Under the pieces are notes generated by a model. The model saw only the letters and a list, made by a program, of their open reading frames with translations, was not told the origin of the DNA and did no database searches. 35,824 nucleotides of DNA, taken from positions 1 to 35,824 of the forward strand of contig JAQBOA010000105.1 in the NCBI GenBank assembly GCA_028288305.1, written 5' to 3'. Shown piece by piece: positions 6,744 through 16,268 of the stretch; the stretch's first letter is position 1; every line of letters begins with the position of its first letter. The DNA comes from Mucilaginibacter sp. GTDB taxonomy: Bacteria; Bacteroidota; Bacteroidia; Sphingobacteriales; Sphingobacteriaceae. A program made the translations under genes and the position numbers.

Positions 6744-7601
6744 ATGTCATCGTCAGAAAAGAAAATGGAGTGGGTAATTGAATCCAAAAGCAGCTATTTC
6801 GATTTAAATTTAAAAGAATTATTTTCTTACTATCACCTTTTATTCAGGTTGGTTAGAAAAGAATTTTTAATTAATTATCAGCAAACCCTTTTAGGGCCTC
6901 TCTGGGTATTATTTCAACCTATAATTACTACGGTCACTTACGTATTTGTATTCAATAAAATAATAGGAGTTTCAATTGGAGGAAAATTACCACCTGTTTT
7001 ATTTTATTTTTCAGGAATTGTTCTTTGGAACTTTTTCAACGACAGCTTTTCAGCTACATCTAAAATATTTCGTGATAATATACAAATATTCAGCAAAGTT
7101 TATTTTCCCCGCCTTATAGTCCCGCTTGCTTTAATAATTACACAATTTTTACGTTTTCTAATTCAATTAGTTCTATTAGTTATTATTTTGATATATTTCG
7201 TTGTATTCAAAGGTTTCAATGTTACATTTACCTGGTATCTTCTTACACTTCCATTGGTTATTTTTACACTTGGAATGATAAGCCTGAGTATAGGCCTTTT
7301 GTTTTCCATCATTACTGCCAAGTATCGTGATTTAAGTAATTTTGTTGATATTTTTTTAAGGGTTTTAATGTTCGTAACCCCTGTTATATATCCTTTAGCC
7401 GCTGTTAAAGAACATATCCGCTGGATAGTACAGTTAAATCCGTTAACTCCTTTATTTGAACTCTTCCGCCTTGGTTTATTAGGCGAAGGAACAGTTGCTC
7501 CTGTTCAACTATTGTATAGCATTATTTTTATGGCTTTTTCACTAATAATAACTATATTATTGTTTAATAAACAAGGCGGTAAACTCATTGATGTAATTTA
7601 A
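6744..7601 (+). CDS. wzm: ABC-2 type polysaccharide export permease (Wzm/RfbA-like)
   Basis: 285 residues with about six membrane helices. The cytosolic amphipathic N-terminus and the segment RKEFLINYQQTLLGPLWVLFQP (near 37-58) are the hallmark of O-antigen/teichoic-acid ABC-2 permeases; the C-terminal half (VTPVIYPLAAV...QLNPLTPLFELFRLGLLG) is also typical. It forms the inner-membrane channel that moves lipid-linked glycan to the periplasm, powered by the ATPase encoded 8 bp downstream. First gene of a five-gene rightward operon with gaps of 8, 15 and 11 bp and one overlap. No Shine-Dalgarno sequence; the start lies in an A-rich context. Confidence 0.93.
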   Translation: MSSSEKKMEWVIESKSSYFDLNLKELFSYYHLLFRLVRKEFLINYQQTLLGPLWVLFQPIITTVTYVFVFNKIIGVSIGGKLPPVLFYFSGIVLWNFFNDSFSATSKIFRDNIQIFSKVYFPRLIVPLALIITQFLRFLIQLVLLVIILIYFVVFKGFNVTFTWYLLTLPLVIFTLGMISLSIGLLFSIITAKYRDLSNFVDIFLRVLMFVTPVIYPLAAVKEHIRWIVQLNPLTPLFELFRLGLLGEGTVAPVQLLYSIIFMAFSLIITILLFNKQGGKLIDVI

Positions 7602-7609
7602 TCACTACC

Positions 7610-8884
7610 ATGGCAGAGACAGTAATAGAGGTACAAAATATTTCAAAATTATATAAACTAGGTGAGATAGGTTCCGGATCCCTAAGGCGGGATTTAAATA
7701 ATTGGTGGAAAACAACCATTATAAAAAAAGAGGATCCATATTTTATAGCAGAAGAAACTTCGCATACATCCAATCTGGATTTATGGGCTTTAAAAAATAT
7801 TTCCTTTGAAGTAAAACAGGGCGACGCCATAGGTATAATTGGGAGCAACGGATCGGGTAAATCTACTCTGCTTAAAATAATTTCAAGAATTGTTCAACCA
7901 ACAATTGGTTCAGTTAGAGGTAAGGGTAAGATTAGCAGTATTCTTGAAGTAGGAACAGGTTTTCATTCTGAACTTACAGGAAGAGAAAACATATATATAA
8001 GTGGTTATACGCTGGGGATGAATAAAAGGGAAATACTAAGAAAATTTGATGAAATAGTCGCGTTTTCAGGTATTGAAAAGTTTTTAGATACGCCGATAAA
8101 ACGATATTCTTCAGGAATGTATGTACGATTGGCCTTTGCAGTAGTAGCACACCTGGAACCAGATATATTAATTGTTGATGAAGTGCTCGCTGTTGGTGAT
8201 GCTGATTTTCAAAAAAAGTGCCTTGGAAAAATGAGAGATGTTTCCCAAAAAGAAGGAAGAACTGTTCTTTTTGTCAGCCACTTTATGCAGGCGATAAATA
8301 ATCTTTGTAATAAAGCGTTATGGCTGCAACAAGGCCATTTAAAAGAAATCGGAACATGTTCTGCAGTTGTAAACAAATATCTTGCAAGTGTACAGCAGTT
8401 TAACCTTAAACAAAGCTGGGACAATATTCAGGAAGCTCCAGGTAATGATTTTATACGTTTCAAAAAAATTGAGCTCATACCGCAAATGGAAAACCCCGAC
8501 GACCCGCTTGATATAAGAATACCATTAACGGTTAAATTTAAGTTTTGGAATTTAACAGATAATGTATCACTTTCAATAGGTCTGCATTTATTTTCATATG
8601 GTGGTGAATGCATTTTTGATAATCAATCCCCTGGAGGTTATTATGATAAGGGATTAATAGAAGGAGAGTGTACAATACCTGGCAATTTTTTAAATGATGG
8701 ATCTTATTTTATTTCTCTGATTATTAATAAGGACACTTCCATTCAATTATATTATTTTGAACAATGTATGTCCTTTGACCTTGAAGATTATAGAGGGGAT
8801 ATAAAATGGTATGGGAAGTGGATGGGGGCTGTACGTCCCAGGTTTCCATTTCGTATCGAACAAACAACATTTTCTATAGAATAA
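7610..8884 (+). CDS. wzt: ABC transporter ATPase for polysaccharide export with C-terminal Wzt domain
   Basis: 424 residues. The ATPase domain (about 1-260) has Walker A GSNGSGKST (78-86), signature YSSGM (166-170), Walker B ILIVDE (186-191) and switch His224. Residues 20-57 form an insertion before the Walker A, as in the KpsT/TagH/Wzt class. About 150 residues follow (from about 270), all-beta in character (IPLTVKFKFWNLTDNVSLSIGLHLF), fitting the Wzt_C carbohydrate-binding fold. In E. coli O8/O9a that domain recognises the chemical cap at the non-reducing end of the finished glycan, which couples chain termination to export. Here the operon also encodes a methyltransferase, a possible capping enzyme (inference). 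Confidence 0.93.
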   Translation: MAETVIEVQNISKLYKLGEIGSGSLRRDLNNWWKTTIIKKEDPYFIAEETSHTSNLDLWALKNISFEVKQGDAIGIIGSNGSGKSTLLKIISRIVQPTIGSVRGKGKISSILEVGTGFHSELTGRENIYISGYTLGMNKREILRKFDEIVAFSGIEKFLDTPIKRYSSGMYVRLAFAVVAHLEPDILIVDEVLAVGDADFQKKCLGKMRDVSQKEGRTVLFVSHFMQAINNLCNKALWLQQGHLKEIGTCSAVVNKYLASVQQFNLKQSWDNIQEAPGNDFIRFKKIELIPQMENPDDPLDIRIPLTVKFKFWNLTDNVSLSIGLHLFSYGGECIFDNQSPGGYYDKGLIEGECTIPGNFLNDGSYFISLIINKDTSIQLYYFEQCMSFDLEDYRGDIKWYGKWMGAVRPRFPFRIEQTTFSIE

Positions 8885-8899
8885 CGATACAAGTCATTT

Positions 8900-10966
8900 A
8901 TGAAGCCTTTTCCTCCATATACTATCCATCACATTTATCTTAACACTACGTTGGCAATGCCGACGCTTGACGCGGAAGAAAAAGGTAACTATCTTGTTTT
9001 TTGGTGGAATGACATTGCTTTAGGCCAGTTTTTTATCGAACCCAATCAAAAGCTATCTGAAAACGAATACTACGAACAATTAGTAGCGGCTATTAAACCA
9101 ACGATAATATTTTACTGGCAAGATACAAGTATTACCGGCGGTGAATGGGAATATTGGTTAACACAGCAGATGTCCGGCGATTTTTATGGTTGGATGGATG
9201 TGCTGCTGTCGAAATTTATTACTGCAAAAATACCCCCTGTAGTGCCGGTTTCTGTTATTATATGCACGCGAAACAGAGCGGCTCATTTGCAGCAATGCCT
9301 TACTACACTTAAGAAGCTTGCTTGCCTTGCGGCAGAAATCGTTGTAGTTGATAATGCCCCGATTGATGATTCTACTAAAAACATTGCAGAAAGTTTTGAA
9401 GATGTAAAATATATTAAAGAGCCAAGGGCGGGGCTGGACATAGCCAGGAATACAGGTATTCTAAATACAAAATTCCCTATCATTGCTTATGTTGATGACG
9501 ACGTTCATGTTCATTCTTTTTGGGCATACCATGTATGGAAAACATTTAAAAATCCTTCTATTGGTGCAATGACAGGTTTGGTATTTGCATCAGAGTTAGC
9601 TACCGAAGCGCAACTAATTTTTGAAAAGCATTGGAGTTTTAATCGTGGTTATACAGATAAAATTTATGACAGCAATTATTTTGAGTCAACACTATCAAAA
9701 GGGCCGCCAGTATGGGAGATAGGTGCCGGGGCAAACATGGCTTTCCGGAAATCGGTATTTATTAAAACAGGACTTTTTAATGAATTACTTGATGCGGGAG
9801 CGGCAGGCTGTAATGGCGACTCCGAAATGTGGTTTAGGGTACTTTCCGCCGGGTATACAATTTATTATAACCCCAGAGCGGTTGTTTATCATGAACACCG
9901 CAAAGACCTGAAAGGATTAAAAAAACAAATATTTAATTATATGCGCGGCTTTACAACCGCAGCTCTTATACAACAAAAACAACAACCTGAATCTGGTTAC
10001 GTAAGATACAAATTGAGGTGGTTTCCATCACACTATCGAAATTTAATAATTAAGGGATTCCCATATTATCGTTTCAGATTTAAGACTTTATGGAATGAAA
10101 TAACAGGAATGTTATCTGGTTTTATATTTTTTTACAACAACAGAAATCATATATTAAAGTCTGTACCTTATACATCTAATGATATTGCACCCCTGGTATC
10201 GGTAATTATCCCCAGTTATAATCATGGGCATTATTTAATAGATGCCTTAAAAAGCATTTGGCAGCAAAAGTACGCCGCAATAGAAATTATTGTCGTTGAT
10301 GATGGTTCAACAGACAATACGCAAGAGATAATTAAAGGTGTAGAAGGGGTGAAATATATTTACCAGAAAAATCAAGGCCTTTCTGCTGCCAGAAATACAG
10401 GTATAAAAAACAGCAGCGGTGAATATTTGATTTTTTTAGATGCCGATGATTGGCTTTTAGAAGGATCAATTGCATTTAATTTAAGCGGCCTTTTATGGAA
10501 TGATGAAGTCGCTTTTGTTTCCGGTGGACATGAAAAGGTATTTGTTGAAAATGGTGAATCGTTAGATGTAGTTAATGAAGTTAATGATGACCATTATTTG
10601 CATTTGCTTGGGGGTAACTACATCGGGATGCATGGTGCGGTAATGTACCGGCGCTGGGTTTTTGATAATTTTTTATTCGACGAAACTTTAGCAGCTTGTG
10701 AGGATTATGATGTTTATTTAAAAACAGCCCGGAGGTTTCCGGTTTTAAATCATAATCATAAGATAGCCGCTTATCGTATCCATAATACCAACATGTCGGG
10801 AAATATTCCGCTGATGTTAAGCAATGTGTTAAAAGTATTGGAGAGACAAAAGGACAACTTGCAAACCGCAGAAGAACACGAAGCGTACGAAAATGGCCTG
10901 AAAACCTGGTATGAATACTATTCTTCGTTTCCTGCAACAGGCTTCCGTAAAATAGATCCATCGTAA
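8900..10966 (+). CDS. Bifunctional glycosyltransferase with two GT2 domains
   Basis: 688 residues in three parts. Residues 1-110 are an unassigned domain (WWNDIALGQFFIEPNQ...). GT2 domain 1 begins VSVIICTRNRAAHL (117-130) with the sugar-nucleotide motif VDDD (198-201) and GDSEMWFR near 306-313. GT2 domain 2 begins VSVIIPSYNHG (433-443) with VVDDGSTD (465-472), LDADDW (513-518) and CEDYDVYLK. No membrane helix is obvious, so it probably works at the cytosolic face, adding two different sugars or alternating linkages to the lipid-linked chain. Tandem GT2 proteins are common in ABC-exported glycan loci, where they build the repeat unit. Sugar specificity cannot be read from sequence. It lies 15 bp after wzt. 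Confidence 0.9.
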   Translation: MKPFPPYTIHHIYLNTTLAMPTLDAEEKGNYLVFWWNDIALGQFFIEPNQKLSENEYYEQLVAAIKPTIIFYWQDTSITGGEWEYWLTQQMSGDFYGWMDVLLSKFITAKIPPVVPVSVIICTRNRAAHLQQCLTTLKKLACLAAEIVVVDNAPIDDSTKNIAESFEDVKYIKEPRAGLDIARNTGILNTKFPIIAYVDDDVHVHSFWAYHVWKTFKNPSIGAMTGLVFASELATEAQLIFEKHWSFNRGYTDKIYDSNYFESTLSKGPPVWEIGAGANMAFRKSVFIKTGLFNELLDAGAAGCNGDSEMWFRVLSAGYTIYYNPRAVVYHEHRKDLKGLKKQIFNYMRGFTTAALIQQKQQPESGYVRYKLRWFPSHYRNLIIKGFPYYRFRFKTLWNEITGMLSGFIFFYNNRNHILKSVPYTSNDIAPLVSVIIPSYNHGHYLIDALKSIWQQKYAAIEIIVVDDGSTDNTQEIIKGVEGVKYIYQKNQGLSAARNTGIKNSSGEYLIFLDADDWLLEGSIAFNLSGLLWNDEVAFVSGGHEKVFVENGESLDVVNEVNDDHYLHLLGGNYIGMHGAVMYRRWVFDNFLFDETLAACEDYDVYLKTARRFPVLNHNHKIAAYRIHNTNMSGNIPLMLSNVLKVLERQKDNLQTAEEHEAYENGLKTWYEYYSSFPATGFRKIDPS

Positions 10967-10977
10967 TCAGGAAAGAT

Positions 10978-11721
10978 ATGCTTAAATCATTCATTAAAAA
11001 ATATATACTTCCCCATAGTAAAACAGGTCAGCAAAAGGCTGAACGCGGAAAATACTATTGTCCGGCTGTCGGAGATGTTAAAGCAGGCGATATTGACAGA
11101 TTAGCTCCTTTTAGTACTGAATTTGGATATGACAGGGGTGGGCCGATAGACCGTTATTATATTGAAAATTTTTTACAAAAGGAGGCTGAGTTTATAAAAG
11201 GCAGGTGTTTGGAAATTGGCGATAATGAATATACATTATTGTACGGTGGAAATAAATTAACGCAAAGTGACATACTGCACGTAAATGACACAAATACAAA
11301 AGCAACTTTTGTTGGTGATTTGAGTAATGCGCCACATTTACCCGATAACGCTTTTGACTGCATTATACTTACACAAACGCTGCAGTTTATTTATGATTTC
11401 AAAGCCGCTCTGTTTACCTGCCACAGAATTTTAAAGCCAGGCGGAGTTTTACTGCTTACCGCGCCTGGCATTACGCCTATTGACCACGGGGGCTGGAAAA
11501 AAACCTGGTATTGGTCTTTTACTGATGTTGCATTGATAAAATTATTTGAAGAGGCTTTTCCATCCTGCAATGTTGAAATTGAGACATTCGGTAATGTATA
11601 CATTGCAACTGCATTTTTGTATGGCATGGGTATTACGGAAGTTTCCAGTGAAAAACTTGATTATCAGGATCTGCATTTCCAGGTAATTAATACTGTAAAG
11701 GCAGTTAAAGAATTTGCCTGA
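10978..11721 (+). CDS. Class I SAM-dependent methyltransferase
   Basis: 247 residues. The central region follows the methyltransferase-11 pattern: motif I is GRCLEIGDNEYT (usual E-x-G-x-G-x-G, here divergent), then DLSNAPHLPDNAFDCIILTQTLQFIYD and HRILKPGGVLLLTAPGITPID as motifs II-III. The first 55 residues are a separate basic segment. Proteins of this type in polysaccharide loci methylate sugars or act as chain terminators. The start ATG lies 11 bp after the glycosyltransferase stop, and its own TGA shares one base with the next ATG (TGATG at 11719-11723), which implies translational coupling to the deacetylase. Confidence 0.85.
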   Translation: MLKSFIKKYILPHSKTGQQKAERGKYYCPAVGDVKAGDIDRLAPFSTEFGYDRGGPIDRYYIENFLQKEAEFIKGRCLEIGDNEYTLLYGGNKLTQSDILHVNDTNTKATFVGDLSNAPHLPDNAFDCIILTQTLQFIYDFKAALFTCHRILKPGGVLLLTAPGITPIDHGGWKKTWYWSFTDVALIKLFEEAFPSCNVEIETFGNVYIATAFLYGMGITEVSSEKLDYQDLHFQVINTVKAVKEFA

Positions 11722-12737
11722 TGAAACATATAATATTTACAAAAATTAAAAAAATATTTGAGCATAAAGCGATAGTGCTTATGTATCACCGAGTTGCCGA
11801 GCCGGAATCAGATGTATGGGAACTTGCCGTAAGCCCTGAACGGTTTGAACAACATTTAAAAGTATTAAAAAAAATAGGGAGTGTAGTTCCTTTGCATCAA
11901 TTAGCTGGTTCGGTAAATTCCCATAATCTACCTAAGAACAATATAGCAATTACTTTTGATGATGGATATATTGATAATTTTAAGATTGCTAAACCGCTTC
12001 TTGAAAAATATAAAATACCTGCCACCTTCTTTATTACTTCCGGCAAGATTGAAAATGGAAGAGAATTTTGGTGGGATGAATTAGAACATCTTTTCTTGTT
12101 TACCGCACATCTGCCATCAGTATTTTCGATGGTTGTAAATGAACATGCTATTGAATTTGAGCTGATGGATGAAAGTTATTTGACCGAAGAAATCCGTCAA
12201 AAGCACCGTTTATGGAAAGCCTGTGCTGAAGAACCGCCTACAATAAGGGCCCGGCTATTTTATAAACTATGGGAACATATTAAACCTTTACCCTTTACAG
12301 AACAGGATAGGTATTTAGAAATGATAAGAAAGTGGGCTGGTTTATCGTTAATGGCCCGGCCGGATTATAGAACAATGTCGGCTAACGAATTACAGCAGCT
12401 TGCTTCAGATAATTTATTTACTATAGGGGCGCATACAGTAACCCATCCGGCGTTGGCACATTATAATGCTGATATTCAAAAAAAAGAAATAAATGAAAAC
12501 AGGAAATTTCTGCAGGAAATAACAGGACGGGAAATTAACCTGCTGGCATATCCATATGGAAATTATAGTATAGAAACAATACAAATGGCTTCTGATTCGG
12601 GTTTCAACGCAGCCTTTACTACTGAGGAAAAAACTTTACTAATAAATTCTCATATCTATAGGTTGGGCAGGTTTCAGGTAAAGAACTTAACCGGGGCCGA
12701 ATTCAAAAATCAACTTAACATTTGGCGGTTACAATAA
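11721..12737 (+). CDS. Polysaccharide deacetylase (NodB/CE4 domain) family protein
   Basis: 338 residues. NodB homology motifs are visible: IAITFDDGY (75-83, catalytic base and metal Asp in TFDD), the metal-binding H-x3-H in GAHTVTHP (His238 and His242), and YPYGNY (278-283). A 120-residue insertion (about 110-230, WWDELEHLF...KLWEHIKPL) separates motifs 1 and 2, as in many Bacteroidota members of the glycan clusters. There is no signal peptide, so it may act on intracellular or lipid-linked glycan, or on N-acetyl sugars of the repeat unit. Last gene of the rightward operon. The leftward operon ends 68 bp away; no clear terminator hairpin is seen in that convergent gap. Confidence 0.88.
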   Translation: MKHIIFTKIKKIFEHKAIVLMYHRVAEPESDVWELAVSPERFEQHLKVLKKIGSVVPLHQLAGSVNSHNLPKNNIAITFDDGYIDNFKIAKPLLEKYKIPATFFITSGKIENGREFWWDELEHLFLFTAHLPSVFSMVVNEHAIEFELMDESYLTEEIRQKHRLWKACAEEPPTIRARLFYKLWEHIKPLPFTEQDRYLEMIRKWAGLSLMARPDYRTMSANELQQLASDNLFTIGAHTVTHPALAHYNADIQKKEINENRKFLQEITGREINLLAYPYGNYSIETIQMASDSGFNAAFTTEEKTLLINSHIYRLGRFQVKNLTGAEFKNQLNIWRLQ

Positions 12738-12805
12738 TTATCACCAATAAGGCGAACAAAATTTGAAATTTGAACTTATTAAGCTCTTCAACTATTATTG
12801 TGTTC

Positions 12806-15190
12806 CTACTTCAAAAAAGAATTTACATATTGAACCTGATATTGTATCCAGGCATTTAGACTTTCACTCAATTTCTTCACATATTTGGGATTTTTATCAG
12901 CAATGTTTACAGATTCGTGTGGATCAGTTTTAAGGTCATATAAATATGATATATCGCTCGTTGCATTGTAAATTAATTTATAATTCCCCTCCCTGCAGCC
13001 AAAAACCAAATCTGAGAACGGAGAAAAGAAATACACTTTATTCCTTCTGTTAATGCTAAATAAATCCTCACCCTGCCATTGATGGGGTATGGGTTTATTT
13101 AAAATGGAAAAAATGGTGGGGGCTATATCACTGATGCCTGCTACTGCATTTACATGCTCCCCATTGAAAAGTTGTGGATTAAACAGGATCAAAGGAATGT
13201 GTACGTTTTCCTCATATATTCCTCCTGCATGGGTAATTTGTCCATGCCGGCCAAAAGCCTCACCATGATCACCTAATATAACGATAAGCGTAGAGTTTAT
13301 GAGGCCTCTTTTTTTCAATCCTTCTACCAGTTGCCGAAGCGTTTTATCCGCATCGTGCAAGGCATTCAGATATTTTTCCAATGATTCATTATTTGAATGG
13401 AAATTTATCCTGTTACTGGCTGTATAATAGGGATAGTGCGTCTGATAGGTCCACATCATTGAAAAAAATGGAGTGGACCAGTCCTCCTTTATCCAGTTAA
13501 AAAACTTCACGGGCAAACATGCGTCATTTATCCCTTCCAGGTTTTCATTTGTATAGCGGAGATCCGAAAAAACAGGCACTCCACAGGTGTTTTGTTGAAA
13601 ATCCTGTATTTCATTAAGCCCTCTGTGTTGTAAAAAAGAATCCGCACCCTGGAAACGGTTATCCCCTGAATTAAAAAAAGATGTTCTATATCCGTTTTTT
13701 TTTAGTTCCGAAGAGATAGAGGGCCACCCGATCGCCGGTTTTTCTGCAGTAATGGACTTATAGGAAAGGTACGGATAACTGCCGCATAAAATAGACACCA
13801 ATGATTTGTTAGTGGCAGGTACGTGTGCATAAGCAGCATCAAAAAATAATGTGGAAGATTTTATGGAATCAAGAAATGGCGTGGTTCGATAAATGGAATT
13901 ATATGGCGTAATATATTCGGCGGGAGTTGATTCTAATACAAAAACGATCACATTTTTTATATTGGCTTTCTTAAACTTTAAAGCATATTGGGGTTGTAAA
14001 ACGTTTTTATTTTCACCCGGGAATTCGCGTATATCAATCCCTTTTTTATTGGACAATTTAGAAAGACCGTTTTGCCGCGACAAGGAAGTAAGAAAGTAGA
14101 TAACCGGATTTTCTCTATTTCCATTATTAATTGACAAGTCATTTTTTGCAAAATAACCGATAAGGAGGCATACGGTGAAAATCGTGAATGCAATAACGGG
14201 TTTTTTAAGCAACAAATGGTAAATAAGAAATACTAATGGTACGACAGCCAGGATCATTAGTAAATAAGAAAACAACGAACGCGTTTCAATATTGGTTCTG
14301 ATGGCCCTTGAGGCATCTTTACTCATTAAAAAATCAGAATAATATAGCCATTCGTAGTTCAATGGCCTTCCAAGTAATGCTGTTATTTGAATGTTCGCCA
14401 TACAAATTATTATCGACAAAATGGCAAAACTCCCGAATAGCCAAAGTATTAAAGCGCGGCCGGTTTTCCTTATAAAAAAGAAAAATCCAAATAAGCTCGT
14501 CAGTACGCAGGTATATAAAAGATCCTGGAAAGAAGTTTTAAATAATAAAGGCAGGGCATGCAAAGGAGCATTTAAAAACTGTACAGCTTCATTAGTAATA
14601 ATGGCCCGTATTATTACCAGGGTGACTAATAGTGCGATCGAAATTGCAAAAAATAAGACCGTCGGATTTAAGGGTACAAAAGCCGTTTTAAATACGAATT
14701 TTTTACATATCCATAATAGTATAGCCAGTGCGGAAAATGCAAAAAAGAACAAGGTTGAATATTTTAACAGCCCAATCCTTTTAACAGGCTTTAATTTATT
14801 AGGATCCGGGTTTATCCTGATGACCGCGTTTCCATTTATGATATTGTGATAAAATTTTTTGTCGGGTTGTTGATTGAAATCGATATAATCAAACCTTATT
14901 TTAAATAGCCCGGCTTTTTTTGTAAATTGAAAAATATAATCAATGGTACTGTTATCCGGTACAGTTATCTTTAAAACATAATCTTCCCCCTCTCTCACCA
15001 TCGGAGAGTGCATTACATTATCTTTTATTATAGTGCCGGCAGGCTGGTTTGCGGTAATGCCCCAATCATTCACTCCCCACACCATTGTCACTTGTGCCGC
15101 ATTCGGAACATGGTACCTTATTTCAATAATACTTCCATGACTTACCAGGCAGTTGAGTAATAGAGTAACAAATATTAAATATTTAAACAT
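12806..15190 (-). CDS. LtaS/sulfatase-superfamily membrane phosphotransferase with N-terminal beta domain
   Basis: 794 residues. A signal-peptide-like N-terminus (1-19) is followed by an all-beta domain of about 110 residues (IIEIRYHVPNAAQVTMVWGVNDWG, reminiscent of CBM48/CBM20-type or E-set glycogen-binding folds), then about six membrane helices (140-350), then the alkaline-phosphatase/sulfatase fold (from about 410). Catalytic residues line up with lipoteichoic-acid synthase: metal-binding Glu420, nucleophile Thr460 (VPATNKSL), His585 in QTHYPY, and Asp641-His642 in LGDHGEAFGRHG. The enzyme therefore likely transfers phosphoglycerol, phosphoethanolamine or a similar group onto a glycan at the periplasmic face. 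It is last in the leftward glycan operon, after three glycosyltransferases. The C-terminal YKLIYNATSDISYLYDLKTDPHE is the usual sulfatase tail. A true sulfatase is less likely: no C/S-x-P-x-R motif. Confidence 0.85.
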   Translation of the reverse strand: MFKYLIFVTLLLNCLVSHGSIIEIRYHVPNAAQVTMVWGVNDWGITANQPAGTIIKDNVMHSPMVREGEDYVLKITVPDNSTIDYIFQFTKKAGLFKIRFDYIDFNQQPDKKFYHNIINGNAVIRINPDPNKLKPVKRIGLLKYSTLFFFAFSALAILLWICKKFVFKTAFVPLNPTVLFFAISIALLVTLVIIRAIITNEAVQFLNAPLHALPLLFKTSFQDLLYTCVLTSLFGFFFFIRKTGRALILWLFGSFAILSIIICMANIQITALLGRPLNYEWLYYSDFLMSKDASRAIRTNIETRSLFSYLLMILAVVPLVFLIYHLLLKKPVIAFTIFTVCLLIGYFAKNDLSINNGNRENPVIYFLTSLSRQNGLSKLSNKKGIDIREFPGENKNVLQPQYALKFKKANIKNVIVFVLESTPAEYITPYNSIYRTTPFLDSIKSSTLFFDAAYAHVPATNKSLVSILCGSYPYLSYKSITAEKPAIGWPSISSELKKNGYRTSFFNSGDNRFQGADSFLQHRGLNEIQDFQQNTCGVPVFSDLRYTNENLEGINDACLPVKFFNWIKEDWSTPFFSMMWTYQTHYPYYTASNRINFHSNNESLEKYLNALHDADKTLRQLVEGLKKRGLINSTLIVILGDHGEAFGRHGQITHAGGIYEENVHIPLILFNPQLFNGEHVNAVAGISDIAPTIFSILNKPIPHQWQGEDLFSINRRNKVYFFSPFSDLVFGCREGNYKLIYNATSDISYLYDLKTDPHESVNIADKNPKYVKKLSESLNAWIQYQVQYVNSFLK

Positions 15191-15262
15191 AAAATAACAG
15201 AAGCGTTATATATTTTTAATAAAGCTACTGTTTTTTAAACTAAATGCTTAATAAAGTAAAAT

Positions 15263-16255
15263 TCATGTTAAATTTTTGTAATTTATAAGAGCCTTAACAT
15301 AAAGTTTAATTAATGAAATTAATATCCATTTATTAAAATATAATAGTAAAGCTCCGTGTGCTTGTTTTAGCGCTACCTGTTTGTTTCCGTGTACCTCGTA
15401 AATTTTATGTGCATTTTTTGAAAAGTAGTGTGCAAAATTCCGGCTTGCTATTTTTTTGATCTCTTTTCTTTTCTCAACAGGTAAATAATTTTGAATAATA
15501 TTAATCACAGTTTTTATATCTCTAATATTTTGGCCTGTAGATAGATATCTTGAACTTATATTATTACTATGTACTCTGTATAAAGCAAGATTTTTTGTAG
15601 AATACGCTACAGGGAAATTACATGCAATTCGTACCCACATTTCCCAGTCTTCACCATAATGCACGCCATAAAATCCTCCTAATTCTTCATATACACTTCT
15701 TTTTACAACGATTGAGCATACCTGAAGAGATTGGTTTTTCGCTATTTTTAACAACCAATTTTCAATAATACCCGTATATTTTTGTATTTGCATGGAAGGT
15801 TCTATTACATTGCCTTTTTCATCGATCTCTGACAAACCTGTAAAGGCGGCTCCAATAGAAGGGTGTTTTGTAAATAAATCTTCAATCTCTGAATAAAAAC
15901 CAGGCTTCACCAGGTCGTCGCCGTGTAATAAATGGATCAATTTCCCCCGCGACAGGTTAATACAAGTCTCAAAATTCCGTAAGCTTCCAACATTTTGAGA
16001 CTGTTTGAAAAATCTAATCCTGCCTTTTCCAATATCTTTTACAATATCTTCAACATTAGCGTCTGTACTGCAGTCATCAACCACCACTATTTGCATTTCA
16101 GCGGCGTCTCTGGCTTGTAACAAAACACTTTGAAGGGTCTCTTTTAAATAATTGCTGCAATTATATGAGGGAATCATAACCGACCATAAAGGACGGTCAT
16201 CTTTATCGGTTAAGGGTTTTATTACCGGAGGATATTGGGGTATTCTTTCAACCAT
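15263..16255 (-). CDS. GT2 family glycosyltransferase
   Basis: 330 residues, GT-A fold. WSVMIPSYNCSNYLKETLQSVL (24-45), VVVDDCSTD (57-65) and LLHGDDLVKPGF (109-120, D-D of the nucleotide-sugar metal site) are typical, and GEDWEMWVRIACNFPVAY supplies the acceptor-side ED motif. Soluble, probably membrane-associated from the cytosolic side. It is the third gene of the leftward operon, 13 bp after the GT8-like gene and 72 bp before the phosphotransferase gene. Low G+C compared with the rightward operon. Donor and acceptor sugars unknown. Confidence 0.9.
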   Translation of the reverse strand: MVERIPQYPPVIKPLTDKDDRPLWSVMIPSYNCSNYLKETLQSVLLQARDAAEMQIVVVDDCSTDANVEDIVKDIGKGRIRFFKQSQNVGSLRNFETCINLSRGKLIHLLHGDDLVKPGFYSEIEDLFTKHPSIGAAFTGLSEIDEKGNVIEPSMQIQKYTGIIENWLLKIAKNQSLQVCSIVVKRSVYEELGGFYGVHYGEDWEMWVRIACNFPVAYSTKNLALYRVHSNNISSRYLSTGQNIRDIKTVINIIQNYLPVEKRKEIKKIASRNFAHYFSKNAHKIYEVHGNKQVALKQAHGALLLYFNKWILISLIKLYVKALINYKNLT

Positions 16256-16268
16256 GTTTTTACAAATA

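Noticed and set aside
10581..10994. 137-codon minus-strand frame over the end of the double GT2 gene
   Set aside because: Lies opposite conserved GT2 codons and would overlap a well-packed operon on the other strand.
12731..12801. ACAATAAT ... ATTATTGT inverted repeat in the convergent gap as a terminator
   Set aside because: Only 8 A/T-rich pairs, 55 bp apart, with no T run; likely chance in AT-rich DNA.
14391..14849. 152-codon plus-strand frame inside the LtaS-like gene
   Set aside because: Shadow of the membrane-helix region of the real gene on the opposite strand; no recognisable domain.
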